The notes: generated by a model from the letters alone, not told the origin. 64,000 nucleotides of DNA from Lepidonotus clava (GCA_936440205.1 OW387148.1:16733961-16797960), one strand, 5' to 3'. Shown: positions 51,647 through 64,000, numbered from the stretch's first letter. Translations and numbers: made by a program.

Positions 51647-52264
51647 GGGTAGGCATTGCATGAAGTTTCCTATCCTTTATCCACACAATAATACTTTTGG
51701 GTCCTTTTTGTCTACATAACCGCCTACTATCTAATCCTGGGAGTCCAAAAGTAATTAAGAGGATCTAAAAACTGAAGAAAAATCAAGCGACAACGAGACC
51801 AAAGCCACTTTTCATTCTATCAACAACGCCCCCTCCCATTCTATCTAAGTAAGCGGCATTCTTAGATCCCCGCCTGCGACGTTTCCGCCAATTGCTATTG
51901 AATCCTTTGGCTATTATCACTATTGTACATTTTGCCGTGATCTTTAAGGTGCAGAAGATCAGTATCTATGCTGGTTTTGACTCTGAACTTAAAAACCTTA
52001 GGATGCGAATCAGAAATCGTTAAAGACTATTCCAATGTTTCTAGTGTAGAAGTCACATTGGGTTTCTAACTCTATATTTTCCTCTCATGTTTTTTTTCTT
52101 CTAACATTACCCCCTTATTACCCCACGTTTGACGGGGAAGGGTCAGGGGCGACCCCAGATATGTGGGGTATTTTACCATGGCGCCATTCCTATCACACCC
52201 CACACGCCCATGCGCACACTGCAGAACCTCAGAACAAGCTCCGAGCGCGCATGCGTGGCGTCGC
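51647..52264. other. noncoding spacer between two mobile elements
   Basis: Nothing recognisable apart from a GC-richer patch at 52160-52264 containing GCGCATGCG-like words next to the following element. Confidence 0.6.
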
Positions 52265-53236
52265 CCCGGTGAGCAGAAGGGCCGTTGGTCCAATAAGACC
52301 CTACTGCAAGTAGGGTCTGCAAAGCCTACTTCAAGTAGGGTCTGTATGACAGCCAATCAGAATGCTGGAAGCCTACTTGTAGTAGGGTTTTGGACTTAGA
52401 GTGTGAAACTCAAAGGCTATCCGTGGTGTGGCATTAGAAGGCTACTTGTAGTAGGGTATGGGACTCAAAGCCTACTTGAAGTAGGGTTTAGGTCCTGAAC
52501 CCTACTGGTAGTAGGGTAAAGGAAAGCCTACTTGAAGTAGGGTTTGAGACCTAAAGCCTACTGGAAGTAGGGTTTGAGACCTAAAGCCTACTGGAAGTAG
52601 GGTTCAGGACTAAACCCTACTTGTAGTAGGGTTCAGGATCTAAACCCTACTTCAAGTAGGCTTTGGTTCCAGAAGCCTACTGGAAGTAGGGTAAGTGAAA
52701 GGCTACTTCTAGTAGGGTTGGGGACCTGAAGCCTACTTGTAGTAGGGTGCGAGACCCAAAGCCTACTTGGAACCCCTAGGGACTTGAAGAAAGCCTACTG
52801 GTAGTAGGGTAATGGACTCAAAGCCTACTTCTAGTAGGTTTTGGGACCCGAAGCCTACTTGTAGTAGGGTTTAAAAACCCTACTTCTAGTAGGGTTCGGT
52901 ACCTGAAGCCTACTTGTAGTAGGGTGAGAACTTGGAGTTACAGTCATGGAACTTGAAAGTCCATATTAGATTTCCTATGTAGATCTAACTATGAACTTCT
53001 AAGCAGAAATTACTTCAGAACACCTAATTGAAGTAGTGTCTGAATGCACCACATTACTTCTAGTAGCCTTCCAGACAAATATACAACTTCTAATACTATG
53101 CAGAAAGTTGTTGGAATATATTCTAAATGGTTTAGATTTTCATTTGCTAGCTGAGTGTAAGACCCTACTTGAAGTAGGGTTGGAAACCCTACTGGAAGTA
53201 GGGTCTTATTGGACCAACGGCCCGCCTGCCCCCGGT
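52265..53236. mobile_element. TIR element filled with short palindromes
   Basis: The ends carry inverted copies of GGGCCGTTGGTCCAATAAGA (52279-52298 and 53204-53223). The similarity extends imperfectly outward by about 10-15 bp and inward through the first palindrome, so the inverted repeats are about 50 bp. Between them lie about 20 copies of a 16-bp inverted repeat, CCTACT-NNNN-AGTAGG, each usually followed by GT. They are spaced about 28-32 bp in the densest part (52440-52925). The central four bases vary (TGTA, TCAA, GGAA, GGTA, TCTA, GCAA, TGAA) while the arms are nearly constant. There is no transposase frame. Class and target duplication are not resolved. Confidence 0.75.
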
Positions 53237-56097
53237 GATGCTGACAAGATGGCGGTCGTCACGTGACCTTCTCGTTGACCCCACGTGACCTGTGGCAACA
53301 CAAACGCGCACCCTGGCGGCGATTGAGGAAAGCCACAAGTGGGCGAAAATAGGGTGAAGAGGGTTTGTGTTAAACAGACACGTTTTCTGCTGGGTCACTC
53401 TCCACATATAGATCTGATTTTAGACTAAATGGGTTCCACATGCACAGACTGACATGATAGAAAACCTCTCAAAGTTAAAAAAAAAATGTCATGAAATATA
53501 TAACCGCAGCACGAAAAGGTCGATGCAATGCCAATGGTGATTTAACAAGGAAATTCCTGTGTCTGTGCATATATCAAGAGTGTAGGCCTATCTTATTAAA
53601 CTAGATTAAAGGAGACAAACACATTTTAGATATATCTGTATTCTTTGGCAAGTTTCATTGAGGTAGTTACGATCAACACCTATATTAGTATAGTATACTT
53701 ATAATTCTGCTTGAAGAATGCTTCTTCTCGGTTAAGGATCCTTAAGGGGGTCTTGTCTAAATATATGTATAACGTGTGTGGGGGTTGTGTGGGCTTTTCC
53801 TGAAACGGGACTCTGAGCACGCTGCTCTCCATAGAAATGACTCGCAATGCACTCTCATCCCCTCCCATGCATGGGAAATGTTCGCTGTGGGAAGGGGTTA
53901 GAGGTGCCATGTAAACGGATGTGGTGGACGGAACTCTTAATGTACTCATGATCAGAGACTGGTCAACGTTTGGTTAGGTTTCAATGTGGTCTGCAGGAAC
54001 CCTACATTGTCAAATTTTGATAGGCAGAATGGTTTCAACCCTCTTGCCTTGGTGCAAAACAAATAAGCTACTCTACAATATCGCACCTTCAAATCAGCTT
54101 CCGCTGTCTGTCATACAACTATCTATGTGCCCTGGTGTTATACTGGTGATGCACTGTTAATTTCAAACTGCATGACGAGCATAATTAATTGAATTCAAAG
54201 CATCAATTGCAGTGCCGCTGTTTTCCTTTCACGTCGATATTCCACCCAAGTTTAGGAAGGGGAACCCCCTGGCAAAAAAAATACCGATTTCATCTGGAGA
54301 GAAAAAAAACAGATATTGTTTCAACAGACACGCACTCACTGTCACTCATGACGTCAGGGCGCACGACGTGACGTCATGTTGACGTTATCTCAGTGACGTG
54401 AGGTCGGCCTGGCCTTATCTCCGTGTACAGGGATTAGGCCTTAATCCGCCGGGAGATAATCCTATCAGCAGATACAGCACCGGGTTAGTACACATCAGGG
54501 TCTGGGCAGTGTATCAGGGACCACGCCAGTCAACGTCAATCACTGTCACCCCCAGCTCAGCCCTACTCAGGGGTACGGGTACGTGCATGCGTGTGTGTGA
54601 GGGGGGGGGCATGAAGGAATATCTTACAAAAATTATCTGTTTTAATTCTGTTGTAGTGCTAAATTTGATCTTATATAAACATATCTAAATCATGGATTGA
54701 TAGTCATGCATTTCATGCCCAAAATATGTATCTTTATTTGTGTATTTTGTTTGACTGGTGTCAGTTGCGCAGGGCAATTGCAATGGGATTCAGACCAGTG
54801 TAGGCCTATCTAATGGCAAATATTTATATCAAGTGAATATTAGAGTGATAATTGTTTAAAGAAGTATACGCACAGTTTTCAATAAATACATGTAGGCTAC
54901 AGTATGCATTTGAAACCTGAGCAGATTAAGTTTTATCCAATTCATATGACTTGTATCATCAGAGAAATGATGCGAAACATGTATCTTGTGTAATGAAAAG
55001 CACATTTATAAACTGACTTTAGTGATAGGATACGATGATACAATCTGTGCAACTATGATAAAGATTGGCATTTTACAAAAATGTTCCTGGACAAGTGAAC
55101 AAAGCCATGCGACTGAATGTACCATAATCGTACGTCCGTCTAGGGGTCTAACCACCAGATAATTACACAAAAAAGAGTCTGGTCATGCACCAGTCACTGT
55201 GCTATCGAAGTGAATAACAGGAAATACTTAAGGTCATTGAAGTGAGCACTCATGAAAAACATACTCGTTCTCTCGTTATGGATATTAGTTGGAATGATGT
55301 ATAGGAAACCACATGACACACATGTGTGGATTTGTTACATTTTTATTGTATTTTCTCTCTAATAAAACGATTACGAAAACAAGTCAATGTTCTCCCCCTA
55401 CCTGAAATCCAACCAAAGTTTCTTCCTTCTGCCTATTAAAAGAGATTACTGGTGAGTATAAATTCCGTGAAAAAAAGGCCAAAATTAATGTCAAAATCAT
55501 TTGGGGAGTCTCAGCACAGAGAGAATCGTATTTTAGATACAGTTATTTCAATCTGGACTACAATTTCTTCGCTTGATTCTTCTTTATTGCAGAGCTAAAT
55601 GTTACAAACTAAGTTTTTTTTATAAAATGTCCTCAATGAACTTGCCCGTTACACCCAAACACTCTACCAATAGGTTTTGGATTTTCTAAAAAGGTGATGG
55701 AAATAGCGAGTTATTCGTGGAAACAAAACTACTCATAATTGCGCCAAAATCAATCAGGAAACTGGATAGACATGACGTCCGCCGGGTGTCAGGAGCAGTA
55801 CTTATATTGTCGGAAGTTGTGCATTAACCAAACTTTATGTGTGCACCAACCATGGGATTCCACAGGATCTTTCCTATTCCTGTAAAATTATGGAATATCA
55901 CCACGTATCTTCATAACCAATGTGTCAGACTAAAAAGAGCCTATACATGTATATGTTGTTATAACCACAGGAATTTAGGAGGATATGTATTCGAATATCT
56001 AAGTTTGGTAATGCTATTGTAAAACATGCATGGGGGATGAGTATGCACAGATTGTAGAATTGAAATCAACTTTGATCTAACAATTGCAAGTCAGGCG
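53237..56097. other. noncoding interval
   Basis: No gene is supported. The left 70 bp has CACGTGACC words twice. The remainder is AT-rich, with one cluster of CRE-like sites at 54349-54404 and a G run near 54601. Confidence 0.6.
54349..54404. promoter_or_regulatory. third cluster of CRE-like sites
   Basis: Two perfect TGACGTCA palindromes (54349-54356 and 54369-54376) are followed by TTGACGTTA and AGTGACGTGA within 56 bp. This is the densest of the three CRE-type clusters to the right of the giant gene. It has the bZIP motif only; no transcript start is visible. Confidence 0.45.
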
Positions 56098-56715
56098 ACA
56101 ACACAACCAGTTAGCAACGAAGCAAAGCAGCCAGACAGGTACCTAGCAGCCCAGAGTCTACTGCCCAGCTCCAAGAGAGCAAATTAGCTAACTGGCCAGC
56201 CAACTAGCCAGCCAACCGACCAGCCACTGACCAAACCAACCAGCCACCTATAGCTAGCCCTTACCAAACTGGTCAACCAGCCAACAGCATCAGCAAACTA
56301 GGTGGACAGCCTACCAGCCAGCCAACAAGAGGCATTCAGCTAGGCAGCCAGTCTGCAGACCCACCAACTAACCAGACAGCCAGTCCCCCAAAGCACCCAT
56401 TCATCCAGCCTAACCACCCAGCCAGTCAGCCAGCAAGCCAGTTACCGACGGGACATTCAGACAACTAGTCAGGCACCATACAAACAAAGCAATCACCAAG
56501 CAATGCTCCAAACGACCAGCCAGCCATAACCAGCCAGCAATGCTTCCATCTACCCACCTATATCTACCCCAATAACCAGGAGCCTGCTAACAATAATAGT
56601 CAAACAATGAAGTCAAAGCTCTTGTTGACAGTCAGCTTCCCATCCTACCAGCCACCTCAACAAACCCAACGGTCAGTCAGCCAACCTGCTTCCCGCCACA
56701 AACCAACCCAGGCCC
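56098..56715. repeat. degenerate CCAG/CCAA tandem array
   Basis: About 620 bp of strongly biased sequence built from the tetramers CCAG, CCAA, ACCA and GCCA. It is almost free of G-rich words on the plus strand and is decayed by many substitutions. It is an old, expanded simple repeat with strong strand asymmetry. No reading frame spans it. Confidence 0.8.
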
Positions 56716-57340
56716 CCGCTTCGCCGACAGGTAAACCCGGCCTCCCACAGAAGTGAGCATTACCCAAACTGATGAGCATATCAATACGACCCTGAGCGCT
56801 TCCTGAGTTGATCACCAGATGGCGTGATCAGTAAAACCGCCTATTAATGACAGATCCTGGCCCCCGACCACCCATCGCACCGGCTAGAGTTGTCAAAGTC
56901 TATCAAAAACATCTTTACTTCATTTGTGTTTTACTTTAGCATCATCACCAAGGTTTCTTAATCATTTAGCCTGTATTAGAAAGTGGTCAGTCTTCCTAGT
57001 TAAACATGCGGAATAAGAACTTCTATAGTGTGAGGTTAGATACAGTGAACTATTTGTAAATGTTTTATGTCATTAACTGGATATTCGTGTTTTAATATCT
57101 AGTAAGATATGGTTTTGTAATATTAAGAGACCACAACGAGCAGATTCTTAGCCCCAGCCCTGCCTTGTAGCATTGTAAAAGTTAAAATAGTTAATTTTTC
57201 TAAATTTTGAAAGTCTCTCATGCAAAAGATAAACAATTAAAATTCCTAAAATGTGATACAGATGTTTCACTCGGGAGGCAATGCTACCCTTGCCCACCCC
57301 GGGTCCCCGGTAGTGTGGTAGCGGTGAGTCACACGTTTCT

Positions 57341-57354
57341 GTTACCATGGTTTC
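57341..57354. promoter_or_regulatory. weak X-box-like site
   Basis: GTTACCATGGTTTC has one perfect RFX half site and an imperfect second half. It is noted only because similar palindromes recur at 166, 949 and 61289. Confidence 0.15.
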
Positions 57355-59708
57355 CCCCCTCACCTACCTGCCGGCACCACCCCACCACTACCTGTTGGCA
57401 CAAAGGAGTAACTCGGTGTTTATTAACAACCAGGTTGAAAATTGGCAAAAGTTGGTAAAATATCAATAATATGTCAAGATTTATATAAAAAATGAAATAC
57501 GCCTATTCACTATCTTGAAATAAACCTTATTCTGTGAAATTAATTATCTGTTAGACATAATCAGTTTAACCTATTTTCTTATGGTAGGGGTCCTGGATAC
57601 CTTAAGGGTTAAAATTCCAGTGCATGGTATGGTAATGGCGTTTCAATCAAGCATCATCCGTCTTGACCAGGCCCTGGTTGGCAGCTGGAGGTGGGTGGGC
57701 TGTGTTGGATCTCTACCCCTCAGCTTTAATTAGGACCACTAAACATCCCCACTGTCCGAGATGATCTATCAAAAGGAGCTGGCTCTAAACCCTGGATGAG
57801 GGGAGGGGGTGTACATGTACTTATATGGTGGTGTTGGGGGGAGGTGACCATGTACATAAATAAGGAGGTATTCAATTGTAACCTTTTTGAAACTTGTATT
57901 TATGGGTTTCATGAGATTTTTGTGCACATTATGCCAGTACCATATCCTTCAAAGACGTTTTACAATCGTTATCCTATTTGTTCATTGTATTTGCCAATTC
58001 AGGTTCCATATGCCCTGGCGCAAGTGCAGAGATTAGCCGAAAGGTCTTCTAATTGTTTTGCTATATAAACACAATTTTGCTAAAGTTCATTAGAAAAGTC
58101 CAATTGCCTATGACACTTTCGAGTACTGTACATGCACATGTATTTTATAAATATGTATAAACTGCATTAGAATTCAAGTGAAGAAAGCATAGGTCATTCA
58201 GGAATCCCATTATCATGTATTACGGATAATCACTGTACTTGATTGTATGGGTCTGTTCAGCCATTTACATTTTAGATTTGTTTCAATAATGTATCATTCA
58301 ACCGCCTGTAACAATGCCGTGCGCCGCATTGTTTTACCATGGAGGATGTGTATGGGGGAGGGGGGGGGGCTGACTGACTGAGTAGGCTCTACCCCTCTGT
58401 TATATGACACCTCATTTATTAACATGATACATCGTCCACTTTTTACGACGTGTGACACAGTTTCTCTGAGGGTGACTCCGTAGCAGGAACCACCTGAGAG
58501 TGTCTCAGCGATTGTCGGCACAGAGCTGGTTGTCTAGGTCAAAAGTCAGTGAAGCTGATTCGCCATCGCTTTGTTGAGCACGCTTATCTTATGAGTACCC
58601 GTAGTATGCCAATATGAACGTTAGAAATAACATCTCGCATCTATATTAGAGGTAATGTAGGCAGTCACTCCTCTTCTGGAGAGAAATTATTCAATTGTTT
58701 TAAAGGTCACCAAGAAAGCAAATTCCCATAGAGGACCTCCTATCAGTCAGAATCCAAGAACAATAAAAAGTGAGAAACCTTTCAAATAAAGCTGCCTCCA
58801 ACTTGTTCTTTCTTTTCTTCGCTTTCTTTCTTTTGAGTTTCATATTTTATGTAGCGTTCCCAGATCCGTCAATGAAATAGACAGTTATCGATGATCTGCG
58901 CCAGTCTGCACAATTGCATAACCTGAACGTGGCTGCGTGTAGCGTTCCTACCCTGGAGGAAGAATTTGACCCTTTCTGCCAACGCCTGGAGAAACATCTT
59001 AATTCTAAAAATAGTTTATCACAAATATAAACTCACGGCTTATGTAAGTCTCAAATGAAAATTCACAGTGACATGCACTGCACTTCGATTAGCATATCCC
59101 ATTAAAATCGGAGCTATTAACATGGCAATTTTACGAGATATAACAATAATAAAATTTAGAGGTGAAAAAACGGACTACTTTGGAGTTATGGACTCAATCC
59201 TGACGGCGCTGTTCTCCGGCGTGCGGTGGCGATACCTTGATGACTCATGGCAGCAGGCCGGTAACCCTCCCCCCCCCCTCCCCCCCATCCCACCTCCTGG
59301 AGGGAGTGCCTACCTGTGGCAGCAGTTCCCACCATTTGGAGGTCGGGAGGCATAATCAGGAGAATAATGTCTCCAGGGTTTCCACTCCAGGCAGTGCCCT
59401 GAGTGCATGCCTCCTGCTTTTAGGTCTGTAAAAACTGTGTCAAGCACAATACTCCAGGGCGGAGACCTTGATATGGTAATCTGTAGGTGACCTCCAGTGG
59501 AGGCCATTCACACGCCGAGACCCCAATCAGTACTTGTAGTCCTCCAGTGCAGCCTCGCCCCTCCCCCCCACCCCACCGATAAAAGGGCCAGGGACATGAT
59601 TAGCTACTATTAGTGCCTAACCAACCTATATTGCAGTGTGGTATGTACCGGGGGATGCATCTGTTTGTCTGACCTGCGCACAATTTAAAAGCTTCCTTTT
59701 GGGCACTT

Positions 59709-59831
59709 AATATTATATATATGACATATGTATACACATATGTGTATTATGATATTTTATATATAATTATATATATATATATATATTTATATATTATATA
59801 TATATTATACATATAATTATATATATATGAC
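59709..59831. repeat. AT-rich low-complexity block
   Basis: Mostly ATAT with interspersed palindromic words such as CATATGTATACACATATG. It is likely an expanded and decayed dinucleotide repeat that can fold on itself. Confidence 0.85.
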
Positions 59832-60123
59832 ATGTATCTATGTACGTATATTTGTGGCAATGGGGAGTCATGTCATTTATCTTATTGCCATGCATTGGAA
59901 AGATTTCCTCATACAAAATTAATTCTAGTATAATCTAAATAACTACATAGTGAAATGTGGAGAAGGGCCTAGCCAAGAGTTCAGTGCCCGGGTTCAGTGT
60001 CAATAACTGGAGAATGCCAACAAGTGACATTTCATTGCTGTGTTTTGCAGTTTTATAATTTTGATTACTGGACATTCACAGTGACATCCCTTGATAAAGC
60101 AGATCTACAGTAGCTCCCTATGA

Positions 60124-60141
60124 CCCCCCCCCCCCCCCCCC
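60124..60141. repeat. poly-C tract, 18 bp
   Basis: Uninterrupted C run followed by CGCCCCCG. Confidence 0.9.
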
Positions 60142-61288
60142 GCCCCCGATCACATCCCCCACTCGATAATCCCTGATTCCAGTAGTTACTATAGCCCTAT
60201 TCGCTGAGTTCTGTCCCTCTGATAACGGGAGTGGTCCGTTTTAAGTGTGCACCCTAATCCCCTTATCTGTACTTATCACAGTGACATGCTACTGTTCAAT
60301 ATCTAACACGATTATGGATGAACGGGTCCCTTAGTGTGGGAAAGGCTGACAAGTAGAGAGAGTGACTGCCACTCTTTTTCACATAAACGGAAATTCTCTT
60401 TATCAAATATTGATATATTATATTATATTCTAACTGTCTTGGCAAATAACATGGAGGAAGGCGAGGAAGTATGGTGCACGTGTGTTGGTATCAAGTTTTC
60501 TAAATCTCTGTAATTAAGTTGTTTTCTATGATACATGTACATTCCTGACGCAATGATCTCCATTGTTGATTAGAGATAACGCTTTCTATCAGTAGCCACC
60601 ACATGTTGCGATATGAATTTTCCATTCCGATACTAAAGATACGCGAGTATGATAACCTGCTTGGTCTGTTATGCATCAATAGATATGTCACCAGTACAGT
60701 TAATCTCTAAACCGATGGGTCGATAGGAATATAGGTACGGTATTGATACAGGCATTAACTTATTAAGACTCATTAAATAGAGATATCATATAAAACAGAT
60801 AGAACAGTGTGAAGATAAAGGGGCAGGTCGATTGGACGAAATGGTGATCACACCATGTACATGACAAGGGATAATTGCAATTGAAAAACTGCGATGATCA
60901 TCCTTCTTATCTATTTTATTATGGTTACTTGAGTTTAGGACTGTGCCATTATAGTTTCTATTTTACAGAAATCAGTTTGTGAAAAAATGTTTAAATTTTC
61001 ATTAATGTAATTTCATACTATTTGTTTATATCCATTATACGATACATCGGTAGAACTTCATTGATGTAAAGAGATAATGGAACGAATGAATAGAAAAAGT
61101 TTTACCAGGTACATTTTACCGAGATTGATCTACATGTACACATGTATACAATATGGTAATATTCATTTTCATCTATTCGACGCACTACATCAGCGAGCAA
61201 GTACACTTTGACAGCACCCTAAATATCAACCACAAATTGATAGATTTTTGTTGTTATTATTAGACCATGAGTCTCTGTAGTGATGTTT

Positions 61289-61302
61289 GCTTCCATGGAA
61301 AC
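61289..61302. promoter_or_regulatory. X-box-like palindrome
   Basis: GCTTCCATGGAAAC fits the RFX X-box except for the second base of the left half. The evidence is weak on its own. Confidence 0.2.
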
Positions 61303-61681
61303 TACCTGCAGGCCCCCTCCTCCCCTCCCCACCTGACTACCTGCCCCGTCCTACCGCTCCAGGGGGGGTCTGCGGACGCTGGTGGCTGATGACTCACCTG
61401 AGATGCTGCCGAGTGGTTACAATGTATACACCTGTGATACCTGTGTCGCAGGTAGGGCCTACTGAGTCACCAGAAGCATTAACATATAGGGTGACACAAA
61501 GAAAAGAAGTAGACATAGTGATTCATTATCTAAGACAGGAACATATACATAAACTTTACAAAGGGTTCAAGCCAGAAATCGGAATTGTTTTTAAAATTTC
61601 AGTAAAATAACCTTTCATGTGATGTCTGAATGTTGTCTACCTTCGTATTTGGTAGCTGATCTGTGACAATCTCTGGTTCCC

Positions 61682-61889
61682 GGCAAGGGCAGATCCAGGG
61701 TCTGTCTCCTAGAGAGGCCTAGGGCAAGATATCTGCCCTTCTCCCCCCCCCCCCCCCCACACATGATTTACCTAGCATAATTTCTCCTTATATTTGTTAA
61801 AACTACGAGAGTTCATTTTTGGTCAAGGGGGGGGGGGGGGGGGGGTCAATTGCCCCTTCCCCCCCCCCCCCCCCGGATCCGCCACTGCC
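61682..61889. mobile_element. short TIR element with C and G tracts
   Basis: About 208 bp bounded by GGCAAGGGCAGATCCAGGG on the left and, in inverse, GGCAGTGGCGGATCCGGGG on the right; 15 of 19 positions agree. The interior holds a 16-bp C run (61743-61758), a 19-bp G run (61827-61845) and a 16-bp C run (61859-61874); the C and G runs could pair as a hairpin. Sequences ending GGATCCGCCACTG are common ends of miniature DNA elements in marine invertebrates, to my general knowledge. No coding capacity. Confidence 0.6.
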
Positions 61890-64000
61890 CAGTAAGCAAG
61901 ATTTTTACTAATGTATTTTTCTTGTCATACATCCATATAACTGCATTATCTATCACATTGTTAAAGACATGAGTGTCATGCTATGATTCTCTACTATCAG
62001 CTATACTATAGTATCCTTATAGTCTTATCTCAAATAATTGTATCCCTATCAAGAGGTTGTTGAGTCCCGGTGTCGCCTATTGATTTAAAAAAACGCCAAT
62101 GTCTCCTACCATTTTCACTTCAGTCTATCCTGAAGCCTGTCACCATAATGTCTGCTTTATGAATAGAATTCACAGCCATATCATATTATTATCAGACGGG
62201 GATAACATGATGTTGAAGAGGTCAATTATCAATATGCACAAAGTAAAACAGATGAAGTCCTGCTCCAGAAACAAAGATATTCACTAGGGAAGTAAACCAA
62301 GCTTAAAGTTGTTACTATTTCATATCCACAAAAGTAAAAATAACAAAATACACGTGCGGCAAGAAGTGCGACGTAGCTTTAGCAAATGATTTACAAAGGG
62401 AAGGCTGGATATTTAATGTAACAGTTTTAATTAAGTCAATAAAAATACTGATTCATAGTAAGAGATAACTGACAGAGGGGTATGATTAACATGTTTTCTG
62501 TGAAAAGATTATTAAAGTATTAGTATGCCCTAAGCTTACTAAGTCTCATTCTTTATCAAGAGCCTCAATATAAACGAATATATTTATATATATTTTCATA
62601 TGTAGATGTAGGTTCAGACAAGGAACTTTCAATGCGAACAGATCAGAATTACAAAAGGTATACCTTATTGACACAAGAAATGTATTAGAACTAATACCTC
62701 GCAACATTGGTTTGATTGAATCTTTCGTAGCTTATTTAGTCACCTTTTTAATTCCTGCAGTAACATTTACCTAGGAGTATCCCTTACATACACTGCCCTT
62801 TCCAGGTGTGTTCTCAGGGATCAGCCCTTTATGTTGAAGGTAGGGTTAATGTGTTTGCTCTAAAACAAAGCCTGCCAACCCCCAAATCTAATATCAACAT
62901 ACCCTTTGTGTGAGTGTTTGGTTGGGAAGTACTACAGTGGGTCAAGGCAGAGCATGTAACTGGCACTTTCAGTAATCTGCACTGTTTACCACTTCACTAG
63001 TATAACTATAATGTACACCCATATACATGTACGTTATATATATATATATATAATATATATATTATATATATATATATATAATTGTGTACGTATACATGTA
63101 TGTTTGTGCGTCCTGCTATGTCTACTTAAAAGGGGTTCAGCAAGCGATTCGTGTATATTGCTGGTCTAAAGATACTGTATCATTTTAAATATGTATATAT
63201 TCTTTTACCATTAATTACTATATAGATATTCTTTAAACAACCACATCCTCTTCAATAGTAACATTTACTTTGTTCTTTTGCACATGATAATGGTCTTGGT
63301 CCAATTAGAAAGACATTGTACGCTTTCAAAGTGGCAGGCACAATGTTTTTAAAGACAATTAGTATCTAAATGGCTGTTAACTCTCGTATTCACAATGGCA
63401 ACACAAAAAGTATGCCTCCCAATCACGCCAATGTTACCTCCTCACACAAACTCCTTTGACGTATAAAATGTCAAACCCTCACCCAAATTTAGGCCAATGA
63501 AATGGGCTCTTACATCTGCGCGTGTCTTGCCTGGGGCATGCGCAATGGCGGGGTCCCAGAAGGGTATTATGGGATGGAGATGTGGGGGATCCAAGTAGGG
63601 ATTAGTGGCACCTTCCCCGCCCTGCCGCTATTACACAAATGAAACCGGGCCCTTAAGCTATGAGGGCTTCTTCTTGAGGGCCGATCCATTTGCCTCCGAT
63701 AGCCTTTAATGGGAATGCAACTACTGAAATGCGCAAGTAAGCACAGTATCCTCTTCTCTTTTTTCTCTCTCTAAATATATACATAATATATATAACTATG
63801 TTGATAGATATTGACAGCAGAAAATAGAAGAAATGATTATTCTTTCATTTTAACAGAAAAGAAATTCGAGATCATTGGTAGATCACAATCTTGTTTCATT
63901 AAAAGTTTCTTAATCTACAATATAGATACTGATGTGGTAATAATAATGAATTGAGTTGACGCCCAAAACGACCAAACTGCCCTTATGGTAAGATGTAATT
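61890..64000. other. noncoding interval to right edge
   Basis: AT-rich with an (AT)n block at 63034-63081 and a GC-richer patch around 63480-63680 that contains a CATGCGCAATGGCG word. No reading frame stands out. Confidence 0.6.
63034..63081. repeat. (AT)n microsatellite, interrupted
   Basis: About 48 bp of alternating A and T with a few TAAT or ATTA interruptions. Confidence 0.9.

Larger units (their letters stand above)
56716..61681. other. noncoding interval
   Basis: No gene is supported on either strand. It contains an AT-rich low-complexity block at 59709-59831, a C tract at 60124-60141, mixed C and G runs at 58357-58369 and 59267-59285, and weak X-box-like palindromes at 57341 and 61289. 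Confidence 0.6.

Noticed and set aside
52290-52930. Regularly spaced palindromic repeats resembling a CRISPR array
   Set aside because: Units are only 16 bp with a variable centre, spacers are about 12-16 bp and partly similar to each other, the array lies within inverted terminal repeats, and the DNA is eukaryotic. No cas genes occur.

Overview
The window looks like nuclear DNA of a marine invertebrate bilaterian, possibly a mollusc or other lophotrochozoan. The reasons are GT-AG introns, AT-rich noncoding DNA, many microsatellites and homopolymer C/G tracts, frequent TAGGCCTA-type words, a 5'-truncated LINE and several short terminal-inverted-repeat (TIR) elements. Nothing in the sequence fixes the species. 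No operons, ribosome binding sites or true CRISPR arrays are present.

One protein-coding gene is clear. It lies on the minus strand and three enormous coding exons can be joined by consensus splice sites with matching phases: 41528-39692 (start codon, 612 codons plus one base), 39128-33624 (5505 bp) and 32290-26280 (6011 bp). Together they encode 4451 residues, and the reading frame leaves through a splice donor at 26280/26279, so the C-terminus lies further left and was not found. The protein is almost wholly low complexity (Ser, Pro, Arg, Lys, Thr rich). It carries several [ST]x[ILV]P motifs in basic surroundings, of the type that binds EB proteins at microtubule plus ends, a tyrosine-rich YDDV/YDPV cluster, a tandem SSRxDIR repeat and a VQT motif followed by a basic helix-like stretch. 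A microtubule-associated or cortical scaffold is the best inference. The family is not firmly recognised.

Left part (1-26279): noncoding. Part of it must be intron 3 of the giant gene. It holds a TIR element with TA target duplication and an embedded degenerate tRNA-like sequence (1123-2029), a tandemly duplicated exon-like block (2414-2772), a truncated LINE (3347-4061), microsatellites, and candidate RFX and nuclear-receptor motifs.

Right part (41529-64000): upstream of the start codon, with no convincing gene. It holds three clusters of CRE-like TGACGTCA sites, a Harbinger-like miniature element interrupted by two tandem copies of its own relatives (50509-51643), a roughly 970-bp TIR element filled with about 20 regularly spaced CCTACT/AGTAGG palindromes (52265-53236), a degenerate CCAG/CCAA array (56098-56715) and a short C/G-tract element (61682-61889). 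The palindrome-filled element and the giant SxIP-bearing protein are the two most unusual things here.
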